Shown one piece after another: positions 32,501 through 46,246 of a stretch of DNA of 64,000 bases (its first letter is position 1; the number at the start of each line of letters is the position of its first letter). The notes below the pieces were generated by a model. The model saw nothing but the letters and a program-made list of their open reading frames with translations. It did no database searches and was not told the DNA's origin. Source of the DNA: Periplaneta americana (Eukaryota; Arthropoda; Insecta; Blattodea; Blattidae); the NCBI RefSeq assembly GCF_040183065.1, contig NC_091119.1, forward strand, positions 107,845,763 to 107,909,762. The letters are read 5' to 3'. Position numbers and translations under genes: made by a program.

Positions 32501-35500
32501 TTTTTCTGTTTTGAAAATGATTCTCAGTGACAAAAGGCAAAGGTTAACTGTGGAGAATTTAGAAAAAATTCTGGTGATGTACTGTGCAGATAATTATAAT
32601 AAAGTCTGAGCATGGAACTGAATTTCAATAACTTAAAATGAGTAATCTTGATATCAATAATCATTATTTCATTAGTTTCAATATATTAAATTTGTGCAGC
32701 TCTGTTTATAAATATAATATAGTATTCTTTTTTAATGTTTAAACATACTTTTTTGTGCGTATTTTAGTGTATAACTAAAAATTTCAGTGAAAGAAATAAG
32801 TATGATACCTTGATGTGCCTAAAATGCCTATTTTCATTAAAATAGAGCCTAATGTTACAAATTTTGAGCTTATTTTAGGCGCCTAAAACTGCAATTTTTA
32901 GTGCCTAAAAATCCGATGTCTACTAATAATATATCCCCTCACCAAACCCTACCTAACCTTGTCACTGACAGTGGGCTATTTGTAACTAATAATATATCCC
33001 CTCACCAAACCCTACCTAACCTTGTCACTGACAGTGGGCTACTTGTAACTAATAATATATCCCCTCACCAAACCATACCTAACCTTGTCACTGACAGTGG
33101 GCCTACTTGTCATTAATATACCCCTCATCAAATCCTATCTAATCTTAACAGTAACAATGTGTTTGACACTAATCTCCTCATCAAATCCTACCTAACCTTC
33201 TCACAAACAATGGCACTATCTCTCAGTAATGTTAAGAACGACGGAGGGGGAGGGGAAAAAAACAAATTTCTGCTGGCAATGATGCCACAGGTAAACATCA
33301 CATCCATATGTTGGAGACATCGTGTATTTAGTTGCAATTGGCTATCATCGTAATGGCATGGTTGAAAGATGCTGTACCTAATTTTCTGCTTTAGCGGATT
33401 ATTTTTATTCTACTGTATTGCCACTCATTTTAGAAAGTATTAAACTGTGACAGTGCAGACTCCTTTTTGTCAAGTGGCAAACTTCAAGACAGTTTTTTAC
33501 ATGATACAGTATGACATTTCTTAGTTTCTCGAGATGGTAGAGAAAATACATTCATCTTTGAAAGAATGCTTTCAGAAACTATTACTTTCCATTTCCACCT
33601 ACTCTGTCATATCCAAAGTGTGAAGCTAGTATGCAGCATAAATTTCAAGCAATGAAGTGCTCTGTTATATATGTCAATGCCAATGTTAACATAGGGAAGT
33701 TACAGACGTGTCACTTCCTTGCTTACTGTCTCACCTCAAGAAGTCCTGAATATGTGTCAGCAGGAGCTGGATGCTCTTCTCGTCCAGTGGTGTGTACGCT
33801 AGCATGCTGCCCAACTTAACTGCAACATATAATGGAAGAAAACACTACATGTATTCAAGAAGGTGGGCACAACGAGGGTATAACTATCTTTCATTACTTA
33901 ATGCTCAAGGATCGCATGACAACATGGATATTTATTGCTATCAAACAACAGGTTTCATTTATAAACCAAACCATAAAAAACAACAACTGAATGAAACATT
34001 CATTCAAAATTACTGAAGAAACTGGAAGGAACACAATGGAAGAATAAAACTAAACAGAATTTAAACACAAATCCTAAAAAATCAACTCAACTCAGTGAAA
34101 GCCTAAGAAAACTTGTAAACAGATAATGACAGCGAAAATTATGATGATGAGGACGATGACAACTATGATGTCCACGGCTGTAAAATTAATTAATTCTGTC
34201 TAACCTAATTTAAAAGAGGAAGTTACAATATGCCCATTGGAATGGTAATGCTTACAACTAATGTAATTTGTCTCGTTACATTTTTTTTCTATTTTGAATT
34301 CAATAATTTTTTCCACCTTAATGACTACTAGAAAAATGTATCATCCTATCATTAGTAATATTAGTCTACTGATAGTTAGTCATAAAAATACCTAAGTGTT
34401 CATGTAATCAGTTTCGTTAATTGATATAGAACATATCAGTGAAAAAATTCTAGTGTGACTTACCAAATAATCTCAAGAGGTGGATTGCACCATATATTTT
34501 GCTCATAGGCGTGTCTGGATGTCCTTGAAGAATCTGAAATTTCACAACATTGCAGAATTGATAAGCTTCATTCCACAGTGATAAGCACTAATAATCTCAG
34601 TATGGCACTTGCATCCTCACCTCAGCATACTGTGGTCGCTCGAACTTGTACAGCAGCTGGGTGCCCAGCATCACATTAAAGTATTCCTTAATGCCATTCG
34701 TCACTTCTATCAAGGCACTCTCCCTGCAAAAATACAACATTCCAAATAAACATATCAATAATAATTATTAACTTTAACTCAAGAAATTCAGAAATTCAAA
34801 ACAGTTTCTTATCTCTCATTTTATTAACCCTATTTCACCATGGAGGTATGTTAGGGTTTTAGTTGTACACAGGTAATTTCATATTATACATACAAATATA
34901 ACATTGTTAATACTAAATTTTTAGCCTTAGGCAGTGGTCGTCAGCACTTGCTGAAATGGGTAATGGGTAAGTAGTGTATCGGAATATGTACTGTTGTGCA
35001 GAAGAAAGAGAGGAAAAAGCATACCCGCCAGCAGCCACAGATGCACAATAGTGCAGTCTTTTATCCACAGGTAAAAGACGCTAGCACTGTGCTGATGACT
35101 GCTGGCCTAAGGAATGAAGACATGCATCATGACTGAAACTTCCCATAATTTACATTATTTCTACCACACAAAAAAAAAAGGCATTCATGTGAAAAACTGA
35201 AAATAAAATTGCGACTACCAACATAAATTTTGCTATAGACATAGCCAGTTTATTCAGATTCAAGTATAAAAAGTCTGTGATCTCGTGTTTTTCTCATGAA
35301 GGATAAATGTGATCACTAGTGAGGAACAAACTGTGGAGGACATTCTCGACACCCAGCTCTAGGTTAACAGTGCTGATACTAGCGGTGGTGATGTTGATGA
35401 AGGTGATGATCATGGTGACAGTAGTGATATGATGACAGCGTTGGTGTTCCCACAAGAGAAGATGTAGTTATAACATTAGAGACTGAGGAAGAATCTTCCT

Positions 35501-38500
35501 GCTACAGAAGGAGATGATTCAATTTTTCATACACTGTACGAATTAGAAAAGTAAATAGAAAACTTAAGACATAAGAAATGAAAACAGTAAAAAATATTAG
35601 ATATCTTTTGGTAAAAAGAACTAATGTCATGTTTCGTTGTGAAATGTGTAAGCCTTATATTTTGAGATTTTAAAGTGATTAAAATAATGTGTATGACAAT
35701 TTACATTTTCTAAATTAAATACCGGTATCTAATAATTGTATAATAATATTTAATATAGTCCTGTGTGTTGTAAATGTTCCAAGCACTGATCACAATTTCA
35801 GAGTCCCATGAAAAGTGTAAAAAAGGAGTTCGACTGTATGTCTAAACTTTTATAAATATGATTTAGAAACCTACAACATGCTTTCTAATAGCATAATTTG
35901 TTAAAAATGGCATAGAGTGGTGGCTCAAATATCATAGTAATCTAAATACATTTTAAACAAAGTGTAATTGTTTTTTGTAAGCTTTGTAACTAAACAATAA
36001 ATATTTTACAGATTCTAGATTTTCTTTACATAAATACAAATATTATTTTTCACTTGGAATTTTAAATCTTACAAAATATCAGCCGCATATATCACGTCCA
36101 ATCATAAACTGATTTAAAATTAACTCAGGAATGAGTGCACTGTATGCAAGTATAAATAGTTAGAGAGATTAATTATTTTCTTTGTTACCAATCCAGTAAT
36201 GCTTGCTAGTCGTCTCACAGTCCAGTAAGTCTGTAATTCAGTTTTCAAAGTTTTCTTAATGAATGATGGAAGACACTACACATAATAACCACTATTCCAG
36301 AAAGCTGCCTGTTTCGCCAGCTCACGTTATTTCCTAGTGTTCCAGCATGATCTGTAACCCATTCATGTCCGAGGAGTTATGAAACAAAACCTGTTAAGTC
36401 CACCTCCAATCATCATGAAGTTTGAAAAGGTTTCTTACTCTCGGGAGGACCCTATATCAGGCTAAAAATTCCATTTGCAACTTAATTATTTCCCTTCGAA
36501 TGAAGCTTGTACCGAAATGTAGGGCTCTTCCAAGAGTCTGAATCCATTTCAAACATAGTTACAATATTGGAAGTAGACTTAATGGGTTTTATTTTGGGCT
36601 CTGATCTGATAAGGACATATTCCCATTACCTTCCTAAGGCTTATAACTAAAGACTTTAGATTATATTTATCTTTTATTCATATTGAAGGTGAAGAGTCGA
36701 AACGAATTTCTGCACTGCATTCGTTTTGTACATACCATATCACAGATGATTTAATCACGAATAATTCAGCCTGAAGTACAGAATATTTCAGAGAATGATT
36801 AAATTTTATGGTGAGAAAATCAAATTGATGGATATATGTGAAGTATGGGTAAATAAACAATAATTCAGTAACCGAAGTCCCACAAATAAAATTATGAATA
36901 GCTAAATTCATGTTCATTAGACAAAAGTGAAACTAATGACGAACCTGTAACAATTCCACTGAATTTAAATATTAGGTAATTAACATAATTTATTTTGCAA
37001 ATCTAGCTTTCAGGTATAGCTCCCTGTGAAGCTGATTTGAATAATTTCAAGGGAAAAATTGTTCCAGGACCGGGTATCAAACCCGGGACCTTTGGCTAAG
37101 TGCACCAATGCTCTACCAACTGAGCTAGCCAGGAACTCTACCAGACACCAACTCAATTTTTCCCTTTATTCATAATTTATTTTAAAAGTAAGCGTATTTT
37201 TTATGAAATTATAATTCACACATGTTCCACATTAAGGTTAAAGTGCTTGCCATCAGTGCAAACGTGGGTAAGACAAAAGAAAAAGAAAAGCACATGGTGA
37301 CAATGTCACACAAGTATTTGTATTGTTACCAAAACTGCCTCCCATCTGTTGTTTCATACAACGTAACATTTTTTTTAAAAGAGGGTACAGTAAACTCTGA
37401 AGACTCTGCTTCACCATGTTATGAAATTTGTGTCATCTTTCGGTTATGTAATAAAATTTACCATAAATTAATCGTCAAAATATTTATTTCCATGTGACAT
37501 TAAACTAAAATTTTAGTTCGTACTCCATTTTATTTAGATAAGATAGCTTTTGTTTCAACATTCTGTCTATACTAAATACAGCCTATATCTCAGCTCTTGG
37601 CCCTTGAAGGTAAGGTGAAAAAGAGTAAAGGGATGGCTTTATGCATAAGCATGATTATAGGTTTAGTTTACAAAAACTGACACCTCTACAGACAGGTATG
37701 CATAAGTTTTGAGATTGGACAGTAGCTAAAGGTCTGCATCTGCCTTGAAGTACAGAGATGTGACGCAAACAAGAGCTCCGTTTTGCACTTACCTTACAAG
37801 TCTGGGGCCAAATGACAAGACAGGTAGCATTATCGGACATAATACAGTTGATATTCCGATGCATGAGACTATTTTAATGTGTACATACTGGACTACCCCG
37901 CATGAATAGCACATCCCTACCAACATATACGTACTTATTTGGAGTGTTGCTTTTGCTAGATGTTTTATGCTTTATGTAATTCTCCAGTATTTGATCTACA
38001 GTAACCTTTGCTGGCAGGTTGACAAGCTGTAACATGAAAACAGATGGTCAGAATTTCACAACCTTCAAGTTCAATAATCATGCAGGTCTTTATACAGATT
38101 TGTTTTGAGGTGTAATGAAGGGGATCTCTGAAGGAAAACGTCTCAAAATATTTAAATGTCATCAGCTCATCAGTGTGTGTTGGCACTTATATTTTCTCTG
38201 TACTAAATTATTGTGACCAAAACTGGTAAACATACAGTCACAGACATAATTATTCAGATGAAGGCGTTATAGTGTCACTTCAATTATTACATACATAATA
38301 AATTAAGAGAATGCAATTTGTAATCTAACTTTATTTCATATTAAAAAATAACTACGTTCTTAGAAACTAAAACTTTACTGTACTTTATAAAGATACACAA
38401 ATGAAAATATTGTTATAAGATTATATAAGTATTCAGGCACGAGCAACACAATTAATTCAGTACTCAGTTATCAGTTCCCCCCCCCCTCCAGATAATTGAA

Positions 38501-41500
38501 AGTCACTTTGACAATGAATGGGTACCCTACATCTTGTCACTTTTGAGTCTATATTTTCCTCATTTCTTTGAAATATTCTTTTGATATGTTTTGATTCTTA
38601 TGCGATGTTTTCTCACCCTGTCTTCGAGTTCATTTCATATGTCTTCCATTGGATTTATAAGTGGACATACAGTTTCAAGTACTGAAAAAATTGGTGAAAT
38701 TCAATATATTTTTCTCAGCAATGAATAAATCTGTAACCTTGAAAGTTCATATGCTGAATAAACGACATTTCTGCAATTGTATGCTATTTTTAGATTTAGT
38801 ATAACTATTACCGTTACGAGTTATTAGCAATTCAAAATGGCTGCTGCATTTTGTGCACTGAAATGTCATTTAGGCTACCTGATAATTTCTACAAATATCA
38901 GTATTTCTGAGTGATTCTTTTCTCTATTTATTCCTGAATATCATATGAACAACATGTCCTAGAATCTTTGAAATATCTTCACTAGAAGTATTTTTTATTT
39001 TTATTTCTATTTTTAAAGTCAATTTTTTTTAGATTTGATTAGATCAAAAATATATTTTTAAATAAACTACATATAAGTGTTAAATCAATAGTTCGTGGTA
39101 GGTCTGTTCACAAGTATAAAATACAATTCCACGCAAATTTTCACTGCAATATCTTATCAGAGAAACTATTTGAATAAACAAAAGTTACAGACACAATTTT
39201 GTATTTCTAATAACCAATAACAGTAACAGTTCCACTAAATCTGAAAATACTACACAATTACAAAAATAGTGTAGGCCTATATTCAGCATATAAAATTTCA
39301 AGGTCACAGATTTATTCATTGCTGAGAAAAAAAAATTAATTTCGCCAATTTTTCAGTACTTAAAAGTGTATGTTCCCCCTTAAATAAATCTGGTGACTGA
39401 GATTGGGTTCTTAAAGTATGAGTATGTTGTACAGAATCCACACTAAACAATTTGTGAGATATACTTAGGGTCATTTTCCTGTTGTATAGTATTTATTTTC
39501 TTAAATCACTGAACAATGCTGAACACATGTGACTGACTTCTATTTAGTTTAACTGTAAAAATTTAAAACAATATTTCTACTGTCTTGCACAGAATGCAAT
39601 CTGGTCATAGGTATTATCCTAACTGTAAAGATTTAAAACAATATTTCTAATGGCTTGTACTGTTTCTATAACTTTACATCCCATGTTACTGACAGTGATT
39701 ATTTGTAACCAAGCAATGACTAAACATGTGTATGTGTCAATAGGAAGAAGAGATACTAAAAACAAACCAATGACAGGTGTTCGTCTATAATTTTTTCTGG
39801 GTGTATTTTACACAAGAAATGTGTGCGAATATTTTTGTCCTAGCAAAATAAATGTTATGATATTATGAATAACAAACAATCAACTGTAATGCTGGTAAAA
39901 TATGCACATTTTAGAAAATCTCTCTAGATATTTATAAGACAGAGATGGGAGAACATAGTTCAAATACAAAGAAACCGATATTTCTTCTATGTTTGTTAAA
40001 TATAATGCTTCATTAAACATTGCATAATTCTATTAAAAAATTTAAGTCTGCTATTCTATGTTCAGGAACGGCAACTGAAGGATAATTCTAACATTCGTAT
40101 TTGTGAGAAATATTGAAATTCTCCCCAAATATAAGAAAGAAAATTGAGAAGCATACTAATTTCTTCAACCTTTATTACACAACTCTTATCAAATATAGTA
40201 TAGACGTCATGCATTATTTCTTAGTAACAAATTGTTCGAAAATCAGTGAAGCATATTTATATTCACAGTATGACTGTCAGTTTTTGAACTGTCAAAATTC
40301 TCTTTTACCTTTCTCTGTCTTGAAATGAGGTCCCAGTCATCAACGAGCCATGGCTTAAGTTCGTCAGGAATCTTGACTTTGACCTCCACCTTAGTCAGGA
40401 ATTGTTCCTCCTGCAATAGGAATGTGATCAGTGATGTCAACTCCACGCAATTATTTTACTGCATACACCGTGTTCTGCTTATAGGGATTGAGAAATAAGT
40501 GATAATTTCAAGTGTAAATAATAGTTTTATAACATAACTGTTTACATAACTTGATGTAAAACCTCTCCGAGTTTTGGAGAATGGTCAATGCAACTCGATA
40601 CGTGCCTCTCGAGTTACCCTGCAAGCATCTAAATGGTACTCAACCTCCTGCCAAGTGTTCTGTAACATTTGTGGAGTGACTAACGCAGGTTGCATTTGTA
40701 ACGCATTGCCTCAGTACTTCCAAAGTGTCAATTCTACCACATTGGTACACAACACCCTTCACAATGTCCCAGAAAAAAAGAAGAAGAGGGTTCAGGCCAC
40801 ATGATCTAGGTAGCCAGGCAAGGGGTCCTCTTCTTCCGATCAACCTATTGGGAAAGTTTGCATCCAAGAAGTCATGTACTGCTCCATAGCAATGGGTTGG
40901 AGTCACATGTTGCTGAAAAACCGATCCTGGGGCAAGTTGGTCAACAACAAAAGTTATGCAACATGTCCAGATACACATTTCCTGTGACTGTCACCTCGAT
41001 GAAGAAGAATGGTGTGTTCAAGCACGGGTTTGATTCCCCCTTGGGGCTGATTATCTGGTTGAGTTTTTCCCGAGGCTTTCCTCAACCGTCAGGCGAATTT
41101 TAGGTAATCTATGGTGAATCCTCAGCCTCATCTTGCCAAATACCATCTCACTATCACAAATCCTATCTACACTAAATGACCGAGCAGTTGATACAGCGTC
41201 GTTAAATAACTAAAACAAAAGACGGACTGCTCTACTGAAAGGCACCATGCTTGTTTCCACATTAAACATTGGTACACATGGGCATGGACATGTAGCTGAT
41301 TTTATATCATTGTTGCATAAACTTGGACCGTTTTTGCATCTTGTCAGATGTAAATCACAACAATATTTTCATCCGATTTTAAATGGTGAGCATTTATTTC
41401 TCGATCCGTCTAAGCGGAACACGGTGTATAAAAGATTTTTTAGTTGGTTATTTAATGACGCTATCTCAACTACTCAGTTATTCAGCGTTGATTGGATTGC

Positions 41501-44500
41501 TGATGGCGAGATGAGCCCGAGGATTCGACATAGATTCCCTGACATTCGCTTTACAGTGGGTAAAATCTCTGAAAAAAAAAAAAAAAAACTCAACCAGGTA
41601 ATCAGCCCAAGTGGAATCGAACCCATGCCCAAGCGCAACTCCAGATCGACAAGCAAGATAATTTGATATTCATATAATCAAATGAAATGAAATTTGTAAA
41701 TTACATAAAATTTCAATACAATAAGTACTGCATTTCATCAATGCTATTAAACAGTTTCCACATCTGCACCATAGGACAAGTGTTCTCGACTCACATACAC
41801 TGAGCAATATGTATTATAATTTGAGCTAGCATATTTGGCTATGCTTACAGTCTCTACTGTGGGGTCCAAGCGGCCACGTTTCTTGCGAGGAACATCTGAG
41901 GAGGAATCCTGTGATGATGATGGTGTCGAGGCAGGCCCTTTTGTTTTCACAGACGTCGACTTATCTGCCAATGGGGTTGACGCACGACTATCTGAATCTT
42001 TTCCTCCACTCTCAGACTTTCGTGTTTTACTGGGCTTCTTGTTCTTCCTTTACAGGATTAAGAAAATAAAATCAATCACTACAGCCCTCGGAAATGTAGG
42101 TACAGTAGAATTCCTCGTATCCAGCAACTGTGGGACAAAGTCAGTGCCGGATAACTGATTTTGCCAGATAATTGAAAAACATGTTTATAGGTTATGTAAA
42201 GACACATTGTACTGCACAAACATTTTTTTTTCCAGATTGAAATTTAGTAATTTTCATATAGATAATTAAAAATAAAATTTTGAAATACGTACAATGTTTA
42301 TGTTTAGTACTGAATACGGTAATGTACATTCATCAGTTCATAATTATTGTAATACAGTAATACATAATAGCGTAAAAAATACTAAAAGTTTTCGTAATCC
42401 TATGACAATTTTAAATGGTGGTCATGTGAGTCATGTGACGTGAAGAGCAGTGTAGCCAATGTCGCAACTATAAAGACTATGAAGTAGCGCTCGATGATTT
42501 GAGCATAAGAACATTTCGCCTGAGTTTCGCGGAATCCATTGTGCAACAGCAGCGCTTAGCGATAATAACCATGATACTATCCATCACTCGAATGAAATTT
42601 TTACGCGCTGTAGGAACAGAGAATTTCACACCTCCGTATTTAGACTCATCCAACACCCCTTCGAAACGGGCGAGTTAAAGTGTTAAATTGAAAGGTATTG
42701 TCTCTGAGCATTGTTTGTAAGGTCCAAGTGACAGATTACCGATGCTATCCTCTACTCCAGGGACATAACTGTTTTTTTGTCTATGTTTTCACGTGTGAAC
42801 AGTGTAAAGAGTAAACACAATATGTGGCATGTGCGATCTAGAAAACTACTCACATCTTCTTCAGACTCTTCTCTTTCACATGAATGACTATTTTTTTTTT
42901 GGCCTAGCCAAAAGTGCTGTTGTTTTGGTATTGCCCAGGTTATTTGGGTCCCAGATACAAGGAATTTTACTGTATTTAGGACAGTCAAGAAAGTTCACTT
43001 TAAAAATTAAAAGAGAACAAAAAATATGAATAAAATCATTTGTTGGATTATGAGAATATAAACAGACTGACCTGACTGGTGAGATTTAACAATGAACTTA
43101 CGTTAGAAAGATGATGAACATCTCAATTCTATTGACACAAAATGAGGGTTATATTCAAATAAGTATGAGTGAAACATGTAATGATTGAGTGACCTGACTT
43201 AGTATTTAAAGCCAATTATCTGCTTATTGGTATTGGCAGTATTCTGAATGGTCATTATTTGTTTAATCTTTCAAACTGTAGGGGATATTCGGAGTCCACG
43301 AGGGAAAAAAATGATAGTGAAACCGTAAGATCAGAATGACAGAAGTGACTGACTTAAAGGAAGCCTACCTCAAAATCCAATTTACTCACCTCAAAACTCA
43401 CAAGATCTACTGAGTATAGAAAGTTGATACACTAACTATTCTACTTGTAGTGCATCTACAGGATGGCCCAATATAAAGATAACTGCAGATCATGCACAAC
43501 GTATAACATTAAAAACGTTACATCAGAAATGTGCAAGGAGCAACTTATTGAAAGTTTTCAGGGGAATTTGGTCACTTTTATGTGCTGAACAACACTGATA
43601 TGATATATTTGTCAATTTGTAATGATGGACCTCCTATACTCGTCATGTGAATGGGCACCTACTCCAACAGTTGTTTCCCGGTTCGCTGATTTCTAGACAC
43701 TTAGATTTTCCACATCCTTCACGAAGTCCTGATTTGACGTTGTGTGACGTGGTTTTATGGGAGAAAGAACAATGCTTCATATCTATTCCTCGTAGTGTAG
43801 ACGAACTTCGTGTAAACATCGAAATAGTTCTGCAAAATTTAACAGTGAAGCAGTGTAATGCTATGGTCATTAGGATGATAAACCATATGGAACATGTCGT
43901 ACACAATGGTGGAAGGCATGTAGAGCACATAGTTGAACGATAAATCTATCATTGTGTACAAAATGTTACTAAAGTACTTTTTTGGGCCACTCCGTACATA
44001 TATACCACAAAAACATTATTGTATCGAGTATCCTTACTGTGGATTTGCCTTGTGCGCCCTCTGGAGTTCTTTCTGTTTTTGAACATTGGCTTCATTGTAC
44101 TTAAGCACCCGACTCTCTGGCACCCACTCATCCCAGCTGCAAACATTAAAAAACAATAGTCTTAGTTAACTACTGACATGTGCACAATGTGACAATACAA
44201 CGATACCGTTCTTATAATACACAAAGAAGTCAAATTCAGTTGTGTGCAATCACAACCCTAATTACTTAATTTACTTACTTATGAGGATATGTGGTACTAC
44301 AACAATACAGCTCTTAACAGATTCGGAAATGACTCTTAAGAGCGACATAGTAGAAAGGATTCTATACAAAACTACTTCCCATGCAAATAACAATCAGGCA
44401 GTGAACAATGGACATCTTAATGTTATCAATATCAACACGTGAGGAAATTCGACCCAGAAAATGAAGCAGGGGGAAAGTAAATAAGTATCCTTTATTTGTA

Positions 44501-46205
44501 AGCCCTGTACAGTCTCAGTGTCAGTGTAAATTAAATTCTTAACATAGACAAACACATAGGAAAAATTCCTAGTAGATTACATGAAGTGATCAAGGTGACC
44601 AAAATGCTGACCAATCACGTCCAATCCAGCACTTGAGGAGAGTTTTACTGAGGACTCCAATGGGGAGACACTCAATTTTATTGAGGACTCCATTGGGGAG
44701 GCAAAGAAATAGGGCTGGGTCACTGGCTAAGAAGAAACTGCCTATTGAAGGATGCATGGAAAGGAATGGTAAATGGAAGAAAAGTTCGGGGCAGAAGAAG
44801 ATATCAGATGATAAACAACATTAAGATACTTGGATTCAAGATCTGAAGCAGTATTCCGCTGTGGCTTCGAATCCCGCTTCGACTGATTACCTGGTTTTTA
44901 CAGAGATTTTTCCTAATTATAATACAGTAGATTCTTCCTAATCCGGTCATTTATTGCACAAAGGAGTGCTGGATTAGCAAGAGTGCTAGATTAACTTGCA
45001 CTTCTAAATTAAAACTGGAACGTTTCACATGTGGCTGGCATGTGTATATGTAAGTATATACATGTGTAAGTAATATAGTATAAAACACGGCACCAGTGCA
45101 AATTTCTCAGAAAATTATTACAGCAAAAGTGATAGGAAGTACACTAGAAGGAAGTTAGATATTTGAGAGACCATATTAGCTAGAGTCTAGTGTAATCACG
45201 TATTTAGTGAAATATAGTTAAATATCTATAAATAAAATCTATTAAGCAATATTTAAATTTCTACAATTGCTCTGGAAGATGACACACAGATATCTCGACT
45301 ATCACACTTTTTTCGTACAGACACTTTTGAAATGTGTACATCAGTTTGTGGAAAGGCTTTATATAGTCTTCCAGAGGAAGTCTACGCCAATTTCTTCACT
45401 GCAATGCTGTCTGCAATGGATATGTCAGAATACGTAGTGCATGGCTTTTTTAGAGGTGAATACTACCAGAAAACAATGCTAGGATATGAAGAGAATAACG
45501 AGCATAGACAACTTTGACAGAGCTGGGATACGAAGAAGATAACAGACTTTGACAGAATCATTGTATGTATGTCATATGGTGCTCAGATCTTGTCTCACAA
45601 ATAAGACTTTCTCCACAAAGAATGATTTCTACCCAGAAGTAGTGAAATGGCATTCCTCATGTAGCTTTTGTTTACAAGCTGACAGTGATTGCACTTACAT
45701 TCAAGAATTCAATAGCAAATGCATTGAACAACCAGTGAGACTCAAATAAAGCACTTGCATGGTAGCAGAGCATAAATAGTACTTGCAAGTATCTAGAGAC
45801 AGCACTTAATATGGATGAGAACTCAATGAGTCTTGTTGTTTGTGCATACACATGAGACTGATAAAATTTTTGAGGTGGATAACCATAGTTCCCTCTCCCC
45901 CAGAAAAAAAAAATCAATTTAAAAAGAAGTGTTAATTTGAATAGTTAATAAAAAGATTTATATGTCATTTAAAATGATAAATCTTTTCAGAACACCTTTA
46001 CGAACAATAATGAAAGCATGATAATGACTGCAAATCAAGATTTTCAGGTATAACTCCCTGTAAAGTTGATTTGAATAATTTCGAGGGAAAAATTGTTCCG
46101 GAGCCGGGTATCGAACCCGGTACGTTAAACCAAAGTTCCCGGGTTCGATACCCGGCTCCGGAACAATTTTTCCCTCGAAATTATTCATGATAATGACTGT
46201 TTCTA

Positions 46206-46246
<41 letters not shown>

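Larger units (their letters stand above)
30095..32922 (+). mobile_element. Near-complete hAT DNA transposon
   Basis: Ends CAGACATCGGATTCTAG (30095) and, minus strand from 32922, TAGACATCGGATTTTTAG form short inverted repeats with only the first base and a few inner bases different. The 8-bp direct repeat CTAATAAT flanks it (30087-30094 and 32923-32930), as expected for hAT elements. Subterminal GCCTA motifs are repeated at both ends. It carries an apparently whole spliced transposase. It lies in MRG15 intron 9, antisense to MRG15, inside the 63-bp minisatellite. Confidence 0.93.

Noticed and set aside
29959..33215. CRISPR-like or LTR-like direct repeats flanking the hAT
   Set aside because: Units are tandem without spacers, and the flanking similarity is fully explained by insertion into a minisatellite.
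37085..37140. tRNA gene on the minus strand
   Set aside because: Same reason: no matching acceptor stem and a family G SINE body follows.
44933..44960. Another pogo-like element (CAGTAGATTCTTCC end)
   Set aside because: No matching inverse end was found within several kilobases.
45332..45749. Small plus-strand frames in MRG15 intron 2
   Set aside because: No recognisable motif; open length is within chance.
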